Positions 42,709 to 51,320 of a stretch of DNA of 64,000 nucleotides are shown here, in pieces. The stretch is from Candidatus Kryptoniota bacterium (lineage in GTDB: Bacteria; Bacteroidota; Ignavibacteria; Kryptoniales; JAKASW01). The position numbers were made by a program, and so were the translations under genes. The DNA lies in contig JAHECO010000004.1 of assembly GCA_024641705.1 (NCBI GenBank), forward strand, positions 1 to 64,000. The letters are read 5' to 3'. The stretch's first letter is position 1. Each line of letters opens with the position of its first letter. Under the pieces are notes generated by a model that saw nothing but the letters and a program-made list of their open reading frames with translations, ran no database searches and was not told the origin of the DNA.

Positions 42709-44742
42709 ATGGGTAAGCTATCTACCATTTGTACCATGGCCTTACTGCTGTTTGCTGGCGTCGTGCAGTCACAAACTCCTAATGCGAAGATCGAAGTGGT
42801 TGGGATGTCGCCCTACCAGTTCGCGAAGCATTACGGATCTCAGGGGAGCAGGACCGCGACCTCAGGATTGAATACAGTCGGTAAAGGCTCAATCGTCTAT
42901 CTGGACGCAGAAGATTTGAATGAAGGAACGATCACTTCCGTGACGTGGTCTATCCTAAGCAAGCCGGTCGGATCGGTCGCCGTCATCGACAGCGCAAGCA
43001 AGGTGTTCACCACTATGAAGGTCGATAGTATCGGCCAGTACATGGTTGAAGTGAGTTTGACAACCTCCGGCGGTACGGCAAAAGATACGGTCACGATCAA
43101 TTCGGCAACTTACATCGGGGTCGGCAACTTCGAAGGCGGGACACCCAGCTACGCGCTCGGGCAGTGCGCCCTCGGATGTCACTCTGCGAACGTAGACTCG
43201 TGGACGACGTCGGTTCATGCAGTCTTCTTTAAGGATGCCATCGACGGCACGGACCTGAGACAGACTCACTATTCCAAGACATGCATCGGTTGCCACACAA
43301 CCGGATATGATACGAACGCCACCAACGGTGGATTCGACGATCTGATGAAGACATCCGGATGGACGTTCCCGAGCACTTATGTCGACACGAATTTCGCGCA
43401 TCTCCAGGCAGCATCGGCCCAGCTCGCACAGCTTGCAACGATCGGTTGCGAGAACTGCCACGGTCCGGGGAGCGAACACAAGGGAGACCCGTCCAAGATA
43501 AGCGTATCGCTCGACGTCAAGGTTTGTGCGCAGTGCCATGATGCACCTACACATCATTCGATCGTCAGAGAGTACGCCACCAGCAGCCATGGGTTGAACG
43601 CTATCCAGGAAGAGGATGCCGGAGTAAATAACGCTTCGTGCGCAAAGTGCCACAATGGGACCGGCTTCTATCTCTATGCCTCTGGCAAGACAATTTCCGG
43701 TGCACAGGCCACGCAGCCGATCGGTTGCGCATCGTGTCATGACCCGCATTCGGCCGCGAACCCGCACCAGCTGAGAAAAGTCACGGCCGATACCCTGATG
43801 AACGGGTTCAAGATACCGGACGCAGGGAGCGGCGGTCTCTGCATGAACTGTCACCGGTCAAGGCGGACTGCAGACACGTATACGAAGAAATGGGCCAGTC
43901 ACTACAGCCCGCATTACGGCACGCAGACCGATATGCTCTACGGCCAGAACGCGGTCCAGTTCGGCGACAATACCATTACGGGCGTATCGACCCACACTCA
44001 GCTGGAAGATGCCTGTGTCACGTGCCACATGTCTGCGGCTAGCGGCAAAGTCGCATATTTGCTCGGCAGTCACACGTGGAAGATGGCCGGTCCCGACAGC
44101 TCGGGGACTATGACGGAGAACGTAAGTGTGTGCGAATCTTGTCACGGACCCATCGAGAGCTTTGACGACATCAAAGCAGGCGACGATTACGACGGCAACG
44201 GCAAAGTGGAGGGTGTACAGACGGAGGTGAAGGGACTGCTGGCGAAGCTGGCTGCCCTGCTGCCGAAAGACACCTCGGGCGCCGTGAGCACAGACTCGGC
44301 GGCGATAGCCGGTAATCCGAACTATCTCAAGGGTGTCTACGATTATCTCTACGTGGTCAACGACGGAAGCTACGGTGTCCACAACGCGAAATACACATTC
44401 GGTATCCTAACGAGAGCCATCGGCACTTTGACCGGAGTCGAAGTTGTTCCCAACAAAGTTCCGAAGACCTTTGCTCTCGAGCAGAACTATCCGAACCCGT
44501 TCAACCCGTCGACGACCATCAACTTCTCGGTCCCGAAATCCGGGAACGTCAAGATCACGATCTACAACTCGATCGGTCAGCTGGTGAAGACTCTGGTTGA
44601 CAATCACTTCACAGCGGGTTCATACAAGGTAACCTGGGACGGAAGGAACAATTCCGGCACTTCGGTATCGAGCGGTGTCTATTTCTACAAGTTCACCTCG
44701 AGAGATTTCGCTCAGACCCGAAAAATGATGTTGATGAAGTAG
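42709..44742 (+). CDS. Nine-heme c-type cytochrome with T9SS type A sorting domain
   Basis: A signal peptide (about residues 1-21) is followed by a beta-sandwich region (about 60-140) and a heme-rich core. Heme motifs occur at residues 192, 247, 273, 311, 340, 378, 436 and 475 (all CXXCH, e.g. CIGCH, CENCH, CMNCH). The first, at residue 153, reads CALGCH, a rare CX3CH. The last 90 residues are a T9SS sorting domain (EQNYPNPFNPSTTINFSVP, ITIYNSIGQLVKTL, GVYFYKF, RKMMLMK), which should send the protein to the cell surface. The core resembles cytochrome c554-like and other multiheme proteins. It is a candidate for electron transfer to external acceptors. GAGGAG precedes ATG 42709 by eight bases. 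Confidence 0.93.
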   Translation: MGKLSTICTMALLLFAGVVQSQTPNAKIEVVGMSPYQFAKHYGSQGSRTATSGLNTVGKGSIVYLDAEDLNEGTITSVTWSILSKPVGSVAVIDSASKVFTTMKVDSIGQYMVEVSLTTSGGTAKDTVTINSATYIGVGNFEGGTPSYALGQCALGCHSANVDSWTTSVHAVFFKDAIDGTDLRQTHYSKTCIGCHTTGYDTNATNGGFDDLMKTSGWTFPSTYVDTNFAHLQAASAQLAQLATIGCENCHGPGSEHKGDPSKISVSLDVKVCAQCHDAPTHHSIVREYATSSHGLNAIQEEDAGVNNASCAKCHNGTGFYLYASGKTISGAQATQPIGCASCHDPHSAANPHQLRKVTADTLMNGFKIPDAGSGGLCMNCHRSRRTADTYTKKWASHYSPHYGTQTDMLYGQNAVQFGDNTITGVSTHTQLEDACVTCHMSAASGKVAYLLGSHTWKMAGPDSSGTMTENVSVCESCHGPIESFDDIKAGDDYDGNGKVEGVQTEVKGLLAKLAALLPKDTSGAVSTDSAAIAGNPNYLKGVYDYLYVVNDGSYGVHNAKYTFGILTRAIGTLTGVEVVPNKVPKTFALEQNYPNPFNPSTTINFSVPKSGNVKITIYNSIGQLVKTLVDNHFTAGSYKVTWDGRNNSGTSVSSGVYFYKFTSRDFAQTRKMMLMK

Positions 44743-44754
44743 GCTCTCTTGAAA

Positions 44755-44790
44755 TGGCCGCCACCCTCCCAGGAGTGGCGGTCATTTCTT
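44755..44790 (+). terminator. Intrinsic terminator after the first multiheme cytochrome
   Basis: TGGCCGCCAC (44755-44764) pairs with GTGGCGGTCA (44775-44784) with one G-T pair, followed by TTTCTTC. It implies that the two cytochromes have separate transcripts at least in part. Confidence 0.75.
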
Positions 44791-45028
44791 CATTTTCAAT
44801 TCCTCCAGACGGAGGTCACGGTAGGGTGTCCCAAAATGCCCAGGGATAAGGCAAAATACTATCCATTCAGGGGTAGATAGAGAAAGTCTAATTAGTCCCC
44901 GCCTTTTTTGAATGAATTTAGCGCAAAATCGGCTCCATTCATTGGCATCTTAATTGCATCTTCATCCGTGTAATTTGTGTTTGAGTTTCCTAATTATTGC
45001 CAAAAGCACAAGAAAAGGAGAATTAGCT

Positions 45029-47152
45029 ATGAGGAAACGAATTGTCACCACGTTTGTGATGGTATTCCTCGCAGCTGGGTTAGCTTACTCGCAGACAGCA
45101 GTACCAAAGGCTGGCATTCAGATTGTCGGGATGACCCCCTACACACTGGACGAAGCTTATGGTTCCCAAGGAAGTTCGATGTATGCCACGACAGGGCTGA
45201 GCACCGTCGGGGAGAAGACTCTGGTTTTTCTTCAGGCAATCGATTCCACAGGAGGCGCAATCCAGTCTGTTAGCTGGTCGGTCACCGGTGGGCCCGCTAA
45301 AATTGACAGCGCGTCGACGCCGTTCACGACCATTACATTTGACACGACGGGGGAATACACGGTCAATGTTTCGATCACTACTTCGGGGGGCACATCCCAG
45401 GCATCGGCCGTATTCACGTCGGCGAATTACGTCGGTGTCGGCTACATGGGTATAGTTTCGAACGACTCCGCCGTGACCAATGGCGGCGGACAGCCCGTTG
45501 CCCCGTCTGTCGCTCCCGAGTGCGGCACATGCCACCAGGGTGCGATGGTAGGATTCGGACTTGATCCGACCGCGGACTACGCGAACTGGATGAATACCGA
45601 ACACGCCAGTATGTTCAAGAACGGCGTGAACGGAGTGGTCAGTTCGCACTACGGCTCCAGCTGTATGCAGTGTCACACAACGGGATACAACCCCGGCGCG
45701 AAGAATGGGAATTTTGCAGACGTAGCTTCGCAGGTCGGTTGGACTTTCCCGTCGACGCTTGTGGATACCAACTTCGCTCATGTGTACCATACCTCGGCAC
45801 AGCTGGCGCAGTTGGGGACGATCGGCTGCGAAAGCTGCCACGGTCCTGGAAGCGAACACGTCGGGGATCCGGCGAAGATTTCCGTCTCCCTGAGCGCAAG
45901 TGTTTGCCTGCAATGCCACGACGAACCCCCGCATCACGCGATAGGCAGAGAGTGGACCAGCAGCCCGCACGACAGCGGGATGGCAGCGCTCCAGGCCGGC
46001 GACGCGATGCTTAACAACGCCCCCTGCGCGCAGTGTCACAATGCCGGAGGGTTTGCAGACTACGCGACAGAAGGAAGCATTTCGTCCAGCTACAGTCCAA
46101 TGCCTCTGACATGCGCCGGATGCCACAATCCCCATCTGATTGATGGGAATCATCCCTACCAGTTGAGAAAAGTCACCGCCGATACTCTGCAGAACGGGTT
46201 CCAGATAACCGAGGGTGGTGTAGGCGTGCTTTGCATGAATTGTCACCGCTCGCGCGCCAATGCCAACGCAACGGTCAACGGCGGATGGAAGCGGTACTTC
46301 GGTCCCCATGAAGGACCTCAAACGGACGTCTTCTTCGGTCAAGACGGATACCAGTTCGGTGACAACTCGATCACCGGTCTTAATACCCACATGCAGCTCA
46401 CGGACGCATGCGTCACCTGCCATATGGCTACCGATACCGTCGATGCAAACGCCTCGATGAGCCTTGGCAGCCATACGTGGAAGATGAGCGGTGCCGATGC
46501 AGTGGGAGACACGACGGACAATACAACTGCCTGTCAGTCCTGCCACGGCCCGATCACCGACTTCGACCAGATACCGGCTGCTTACGATTACGCCGGCATT
46601 GCCAACGGCGGCCCGGTACCGGGCGTCCAGACCGAAGTCAAGGCGCTTCTGGCTAAGCTCGCCTCGTTTATCCCGGATTCGGTCCTCGCCAACCCGGGCA
46701 GCGCTACAGTCGGCAGCGGGCTTACGAAAGACCAGCTTGGCGCCCTCTGGGATTACCTCCTGATATCCAAGGACGGAAGCTACGGCGTCCACAACGCGAA
46801 GTACACCTTTGCGCTGCTGACGAGAGCTATCGGAACCTTCACTGGAGTAAAGGTGCTCGACAACAAAGTGCCGAGGACTTACGCTCTGGAACAGAACTAC
46901 CCGAACCCGTTCAACCCGACCACGACGATCAACTTCTCGGTGCCGAAAACGGGTATGGTCAATATCTCCGTCTACAATGCGATCGGCCAGCTCGTTAAGG
47001 TCCTCGCGAACGACAACTACGTACCCGGAACCTACCAGATCATATGGAACGGGATGAACCAGTCGGGTACCCAGATCGCCAGCGGAGTGTACTTCTACAA
47101 GTTCACTTCGAAGAATTACGTCAGAACGATGAAGATGATGTTGCTTAAGTAA
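45029..47152 (+). CDS. Nine-heme c-type cytochrome with T9SS type A sorting domain (paralogue)
   Basis: The 707-residue product aligns with the preceding cytochrome throughout: signal peptide, beta domain, nine CXXCH motifs (residues 165, 212, 267, 293, 333, 362, 402, 461, 502) and a T9SS sorting domain (EQNYPNPFNPTTTINFSVP, ISVYNAIGQLVKVL, GVYFYKF, MKMMLLK). Its first heme motif is an ordinary CGTCH, where the paralogue has CX3CH. Shared non-heme blocks such as GPGSEH, ADTLxNGF and DGSYGVHNAKYTF, show recent duplication followed by divergence. AAAAGGAG lies eight bases before ATG 45029; the longer upstream frame (to 44954) is leader. Surface export and electron transfer are inferred. Confidence 0.93.
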   Translation: MRKRIVTTFVMVFLAAGLAYSQTAVPKAGIQIVGMTPYTLDEAYGSQGSSMYATTGLSTVGEKTLVFLQAIDSTGGAIQSVSWSVTGGPAKIDSASTPFTTITFDTTGEYTVNVSITTSGGTSQASAVFTSANYVGVGYMGIVSNDSAVTNGGGQPVAPSVAPECGTCHQGAMVGFGLDPTADYANWMNTEHASMFKNGVNGVVSSHYGSSCMQCHTTGYNPGAKNGNFADVASQVGWTFPSTLVDTNFAHVYHTSAQLAQLGTIGCESCHGPGSEHVGDPAKISVSLSASVCLQCHDEPPHHAIGREWTSSPHDSGMAALQAGDAMLNNAPCAQCHNAGGFADYATEGSISSSYSPMPLTCAGCHNPHLIDGNHPYQLRKVTADTLQNGFQITEGGVGVLCMNCHRSRANANATVNGGWKRYFGPHEGPQTDVFFGQDGYQFGDNSITGLNTHMQLTDACVTCHMATDTVDANASMSLGSHTWKMSGADAVGDTTDNTTACQSCHGPITDFDQIPAAYDYAGIANGGPVPGVQTEVKALLAKLASFIPDSVLANPGSATVGSGLTKDQLGALWDYLLISKDGSYGVHNAKYTFALLTRAIGTFTGVKVLDNKVPRTYALEQNYPNPFNPTTTINFSVPKTGMVNISVYNAIGQLVKVLANDNYVPGTYQIIWNGMNQSGTQIASGVYFYKFTSKNYVRTMKMMLLK

Positions 47153-47179
47153 TAGTCAGGAATAGATACGTTGATAGGA

Positions 47180-47206
47180 GGCCGTCCATCCGGACGGCCT
47201 TTTTTT
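47180..47206 (+). terminator. Intrinsic terminator after the second multiheme cytochrome
   Basis: GGCCGTCC (47180-47187), ATCC loop and GGACGGCC (47192-47199), then TTTTTTT. The minus strand lacks a T tract, so it serves only the + strand. Confidence 0.9.
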
Positions 47207-47235
47207 ATGCGTGGGAAAGACAGAGAGACAAGGCT

Positions 47236-47583
47236 CTAGAAGGCATCCTCAATCACCCTTATCCTTGTTGTGTCGCGCCCGAGCTCCACGACGATAACGT
47301 CAAATCTGGAGTCGCAGTCGTCAAGTCCTCTATCTGCCAGATAACCATCCGCAGCTTTCCTGATCTGAGCCTGCTTCCTCCCGTCGACGGCATCCTCTCC
47401 GCTGCCGTATATGTTGCTCCTTCTGGTTTTCACTTCGCAGAAAACTATAAGGTTGTCCTTTCTCGCTATTAAGTCGATCTCCGCGCGGGCGTATCTGAAA
47501 TTACGCTCGGCAATTTCGTATCCGTTCCTGGTCAGGAACTCCGCGGCGAGTCGTTCTCCTTTTGTCCCCAGTATCTTGTTCAT
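47236..47583 (-). CDS. yraN: YraN/UPF0102 family endonuclease-like protein
   Basis: The 115-residue protein reads 'GTKGERLAAEFLTRNGYEIAERNFRYARAEIDLIARKDNLIVFCEVKTRR', which is the signature of the YraN family. The E...D...EVK residues match the metal-binding pattern of restriction-endonuclease-like folds, as in Holliday-junction resolvases. Its exact role is unknown. It is 11 bases downstream of rnhB on the same strand. The rnhB-yraN pair is conserved in many bacteria. AGGAACAA... no clear ribosome site was seen because of tight coupling. Confidence 0.93.
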   Translation of the reverse strand: MNKILGTKGERLAAEFLTRNGYEIAERNFRYARAEIDLIARKDNLIVFCEVKTRRSNIYGSGEDAVDGRKQAQIRKAADGYLADRGLDDCDSRFDVIVVELGRDTTRIRVIEDAF

Positions 47584-47594
47584 CCTGATAGTCC

Positions 47595-48197
47595 TCAGAC
47601 TGTGATGGAAAAACTCTTTCTGTGTATGGGAGTGAATCCGTGCTTCCTGATCGCGAGAAGATGTTCCCGGGTGAGGTATCCCTTGTTCCTGTCGAAGGAA
47701 TAGTCCGGGAATTCCCTCGAATACGAATGCATAAGGGCATCACGGGCAGTCTTCGCAAGTATTGAAGCCGCAGCGATGGAGAAGACCGTTGAGTCGCCTT
47801 TCACTATCGATATGCACGTCTTGTCCCCCATGTTCAGGAACTTGCCGTCTATCAGGATGACCTGCGGCTTGATCTTCAGCGTCTCGACGGCAGTCCGCAC
47901 CGCCAGCCGGGTAGCATTGAGAATATTCAATGTGTCGATCGTCCCGCTTTCTACATGCGCAACGGAGAAATCTATGGCCCTGTTTCTAATCATCTCCCCT
48001 ACCGATTCCCTCCGCGGTTCGGAAAGCAGCTTTGAATCCCTGACGTTTTCGATCAAGTCCCCCACACGCATAATCACGGCCGCCGCCGTAACAGGACCCG
48101 CCACCGGTCCGCGTCCGGCCTCGTCCACCCCTGCGATGCATTCTATTCCCCGGTCGGCGAGCATTCTCTCGAAATCAAACGTCGGAACAACATTCAT
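47595..48197 (-). CDS. rnhB: Ribonuclease HII
   Basis: The hallmark GVDEAGRGPVAGPV (Asp25, Glu26) and the following 'DSKLLSEPRRE', 'VILIDGKFL' with the third acidic residue, and 'ASILAKTARDALMHSYSREFPDYSFDRNKGYLTREHL' identify RNase HII. It cuts RNA of RNA-DNA hybrids and removes single ribonucleotides misplaced in DNA, in the cytoplasm. The length of 200 residues is normal. It leads a two-gene operon with yraN and is divergent from the nfeD gene, from which it is separated by 93 bases. Confidence 0.95.
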   Translation of the reverse strand: MNVVPTFDFERMLADRGIECIAGVDEAGRGPVAGPVTAAAVIMRVGDLIENVRDSKLLSEPRRESVGEMIRNRAIDFSVAHVESGTIDTLNILNATRLAVRTAVETLKIKPQVILIDGKFLNMGDKTCISIVKGDSTVFSIAAASILAKTARDALMHSYSREFPDYSFDRNKGYLTREHLLAIRKHGFTPIHRKSFSITV

Positions 48198-48290
48198 ATC
48201 AGCGTAAATTTATGCAAATTCCTCGAGAATTGTTACGCCTTCCAACCGGCATCGATTGATATTTCATGCGCCGTTTGTTAAGATGTCCCG

Positions 48291-49571
48291 GTGAGACTTA
48301 CAGCTGCATTGCTGATGTCGCTCGTTGTAGCGGGAGGTTTGCGCGCGGGCGAGAAAGTGATATTGATCCGTGTCGACGGGGCCATAGGCCCGGCCAGCGC
48401 CGAGTACATAGTGAACTCCGTGGACCTGGCAGAAAAAGAGCATGTAGAGGCGCTGGTCATCGAGATGAATACGCCCGGCGGTTTACTCGAGTCGACGAGG
48501 AGAATAGTTCAGAGCATCCTTAGCTCTTCGGTACCTGTCATAGTCTACATTTATCCGGCAGGATCGAGAGCCGGATCGGCAGGCGTATTCATAACCCTCT
48601 CCGCGAATATCGCCGCGATGGCGCCCGGCACGAACATAGGCGCGGCGCATCCCGTCGGCGGAGGAGTGGGGTCGGACACTTCCTCCGTCATGTCGGAGAA
48701 GATCACTAACGATGCCGCAGCGTTTGTCAGGGCAATAGCCCAGAAGCGGCACCGCAATGCTGCGTGGGCGGAAGATGCGGTCCGGCACAGTATCTCGAAT
48801 TCTGAATCGGAAGCACTGAAGGATGGGGTGATAGACCTCGTGTCCCCGAATCTCGATTCACTGCTCAGGCAGGTGAACGGAAGGGAAGTGGAAACTGCCG
48901 CGGGGATGGTGACTCTCAAGACGGCCGATGCGAAAGTCGAATTTGTCCCCATGAACTGGCGGGAAGAATTTCTCGGTGTGATCAGCGACCCGAACATCAC
49001 TTATATTCTCATGATGATCGGCATCTTCGGAATCATGTTCGAACTGTTCAACCCCGGGTCGATATTGCCCGGCGTGGTGGGAGCTATCTCGTTGATTCTC
49101 GCGTTCTACGCGTTCCAGACGCTGCCGGTTAATTATGCCGGCCTGGCACTGATCCTCCTCGCTATTGTTCTCTTTGTTGCTGAAATTAAGATCGTGAGCC
49201 ACGGCATCCTCGCTATCGGCGGAGTCATCTCGATGTTTCTCGGTTCGGTGATGCTTATCCGGTCGCCGTTCGAGCTCGTGAGCATTTCGCTTACGCTGAT
49301 TGTGACTACCGTCGTCGTCGCCACGGTGTTCTTCCTCTGGGTCGTCGGTCTCGGGCTGAGGGCCCAACAACGCAAACCGACCACGGGGCTCGAAGGAATG
49401 CTCGGCGAGAGCGGGACCGTGATGACTCCGATAAAGCCCGGCTCGGTCGGGCAGGTATCGGTCCACGGAGAAATCTGGAAGGCCACTGCCGACCGGAGTC
49501 TTAAGGTGGGGGAAGAGATCGTCGTTGAATCATCCGAGAATTGGACGCTGAAAGTAAAACCCAAGGAATAG
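48291..49571 (+). CDS. NfeD-family membrane-bound serine protease (ClpP class)
   Basis: After a signal peptide (about residues 1-19), a ClpP-like protease domain follows with 'VIEMNTPGGLLESTRRIVQSILSSSVPVIVYIYPAGSRAGSAGVFI' (catalytic Ser in GSAG) and 'ANIAAMAPGTNIGAAHPV'. Four hydrophobic helices (about 235-345) and a C-terminal OB-fold NfeD domain (GMLGESGTVMTPIKPGSVGQVSVHGEIWKATA) complete the long form. The start is GTG at 48291. It is followed ten bases later by a slipin, the usual partner of NfeD; together they form stomatin-type complexes in membrane microdomains and quality control. Confidence 0.93.
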   Translation: MRLTAALLMSLVVAGGLRAGEKVILIRVDGAIGPASAEYIVNSVDLAEKEHVEALVIEMNTPGGLLESTRRIVQSILSSSVPVIVYIYPAGSRAGSAGVFITLSANIAAMAPGTNIGAAHPVGGGVGSDTSSVMSEKITNDAAAFVRAIAQKRHRNAAWAEDAVRHSISNSESEALKDGVIDLVSPNLDSLLRQVNGREVETAAGMVTLKTADAKVEFVPMNWREEFLGVISDPNITYILMMIGIFGIMFELFNPGSILPGVVGAISLILAFYAFQTLPVNYAGLALILLAIVLFVAEIKIVSHGILAIGGVISMFLGSVMLIRSPFELVSISLTLIVTTVVVATVFFLWVVGLGLRAQQRKPTTGLEGMLGESGTVMTPIKPGSVGQVSVHGEIWKATADRSLKVGEEIVVESSENWTLKVKPKE

Positions 49572-49580
49572 GAGGCCTAC

Positions 49581-50339
49581 ATGCCTAGTGCTTTTGCAAT
49601 TATAGTAATTTTCATAATTTTCTTCCTCGCGAGTGCTATCAGGATCCTTCGTGAGTATGAAAGAGCCGTGGTCTTCCGACTCGGAAGGCTGATTGCCGAG
49701 AAAGGCCCGGGACTTATTATCCTGGTACCGATCGTAGATAAGATGGTTCGTGTAAGCTTGAGAACCATTGCGTTGGACGTACCGCCGCAGGACATAATTA
49801 CGCGGGACAACGTATCGGTGAAGGTAAGCGCCGTGATTTATTTCAGGGTGTTGGATCCCCGCAAGGCTGTCGTCGAGGTCGAAGATTATCTGTTTGCCAC
49901 GAGTCAGATGTCACAGACAACCCTCCGCAGCATTCTTGGACAGTCGGAACTCGATGAACTGTTGTCGCAGCGGGATAAGATCAATAAAGAACTTCAGGTG
50001 ATTATCGACACGCATACCGAACCCTGGGGAATCAAAGTATCGAACGTGGAAGTCAAGCAGATTGATTTGCCGGTGGAGATGCAGCGGGCAATGGCGCGCC
50101 AGGCTGAAGCGGAGCGGGAGAGAAGGGCAAAGGTTATAAACGCCGAAGGAGAATTCCAGGCGTCACAAAAACTCGCGGACGCAGCGAAGGTGATCGGAGA
50201 TTTTCCTGTCGCGATTCAGCTTAGGTTTCTTCAGACACTGGTGGAGGTCGCATCCGAGAACAATTCCACGACCATATTCCCTGTGCCTATTGATCTGCTT
50301 GCGCCTTTTCTGGAGAACAAGACTTCAGGCAAGAAGTAA
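49581..50339 (+). CDS. Slipin / band 7 (SPFH) family protein
   Basis: One N-terminal hydrophobic helix (residues 3-22) anchors the protein, followed by the SPFH domain: '[40 protein letters not shown]', '[25 protein letters not shown]' and '[45 protein letters not shown]', then a coiled coil. It oligomerises at membranes and stabilises lipid domains or partner proteases. The gene begins ten bases after nfeD with AGGAGG before its ATG, so the two are an operon. A bidirectional terminator follows. Confidence 0.95.
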   Translation: MPSAFAIIVIFIIFFLASAIRILREYERAVVFRLGRLIAEKGPGLIILVPIVDKMVRVSLRTIALDVPPQDIITRDNVSVKVSAVIYFRVLDPRKAVVEVEDYLFATSQMSQTTLRSILGQSELDELLSQRDKINKELQVIIDTHTEPWGIKVSNVEVKQIDLPVEMQRAMARQAEAERERRAKVINAEGEFQASQKLADAAKVIGDFPVAIQLRFLQTLVEVASENNSTTIFPVPIDLLAPFLENKTSGKK

Positions 50340-50363
50340 TTTTTATCGCAGGGTACTTAGAAT

Positions 50364-50391
50364 AAAAAGCCCCGCCGGAGCGGGGCTTTTT
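50364..50391. terminator. Bidirectional terminator between convergent genes
   Basis: AAAAAGCCCCG (50364-50374) and CGGGGCTTTTT (50381-50391) form a stem with T tracts on both strands, between the + strand slipin and the minus-strand lipoprotein gene. Confidence 0.92.
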
Positions 50392-50416
50392 ATTTGATGG
50401 GTTGTTGAACTAAATC

Positions 50417-51130
50417 TTATGTCCAGCTTCCGGCGCCAATTTCCACGCCCTGGTCGTCGTATTCGATCCACTGGCCTGACCCGGTCGAGGTCCAGGTCAC
50501 GTCGAGCGTCAGCACCGTTCCGCCTGTATATATTTTCAACTCGCCGCTCTTGTCGGAGTTGTTCGTGAATTCATACTTCAGCTGCTCCGCGCCGGTCGAA
50601 TCGTTTGCCACGATCGTTCCGGTAAGCGTGCCGTTGGAAGCGGTAGACCAGGTGACCTGGTAAGCAACGACGGTCGTCGGCGGATAATAAATCGCCCAGT
50701 TGCCGGTCTTTCCGTCCGTGGTTTCTGTCCCGCTAAGTGCGGTCCAGTTGCTGTAATTGACTCCTTCCAACGTCCCGTTGTATACCAGCTTCCAATCGTA
50801 GGAACTGCCACTGGCTGTTGCCGACCATGTTGCGGTGAACCCGCCCTGCGAGTAAGTCCAGGTCCAGGTGTTGCCGGACTGCGTCCCGTTCCCGGAATAG
50901 AACCCGAGATAAGCGGCTGACGTGGCGTTGAATAGGCCGGCCACGCTGTTCGCGTAGGTGGCGCCAAAACTGGTGTCGGCACTGGCAGAAGTACTGCTCG
51001 GCCCGGTGAATGTGGGAGCCGCAAGTGTGGGCGCGGTGCCTCCTGAGCTCGTACTGCTGCTCTTCGAGCAGCCAGCGAGGAGCAGTGCTGCTACTGCCAG
51101 CACACCGGCACTCTTTAGAAAGTTCAGCAT
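50417..51130 (-). CDS. Serine/threonine-rich lipoprotein of unknown function
   Basis: A lipoprotein signal (LLAGC, Cys about residue 21) is followed by a Ser/Gly/Thr-rich linker and a beta-rich domain dense in Trp, Tyr, Thr and Ser ('TWTWTYSQGGFTATWSATASGSSYDWKLVYNGT', 'TGNWAIYYPP'), resembling a lipocalin- or beta-helix-like surface domain. No family was recognised. GGAGGG precedes the ATG by six bases. It stands alone, convergent with the slipin and divergent from porD. Confidence 0.8.
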   Translation of the reverse strand: MLNFLKSAGVLAVAALLLAGCSKSSSTSSGGTAPTLAAPTFTGPSSTSASADTSFGATYANSVAGLFNATSAAYLGFYSGNGTQSGNTWTWTYSQGGFTATWSATASGSSYDWKLVYNGTLEGVNYSNWTALSGTETTDGKTGNWAIYYPPTTVVAYQVTWSTASNGTLTGTIVANDSTGAEQLKYEFTNNSDKSGELKIYTGGTVLTLDVTWTSTGSGQWIEYDDQGVEIGAGSWT

Positions 51131-51320
51131 CGGATTTTCCCTCCTGTGTTTTGAATATTTTCCTTAATTATCTCTTGCCACAAATTTCGGATTAAAGTAA
51201 AGACTAAATACCTCATTGGCAAGCGATTTCCGTCACACCGCCGATCATTTCCGCAGGCCGAAGGAGCTATGTTGCCTTCCACTACTCCGAGGGCTAAATT
51301 GAACCCGGAGGAAAAAAGCT

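Noticed and set aside
45080-46792. 570-codon minus-strand frame opposite the second cytochrome
   Set aside because: Antisense shadow of the heme protein; Cys/His-containing translation is only the mirror of CXXCH codons.
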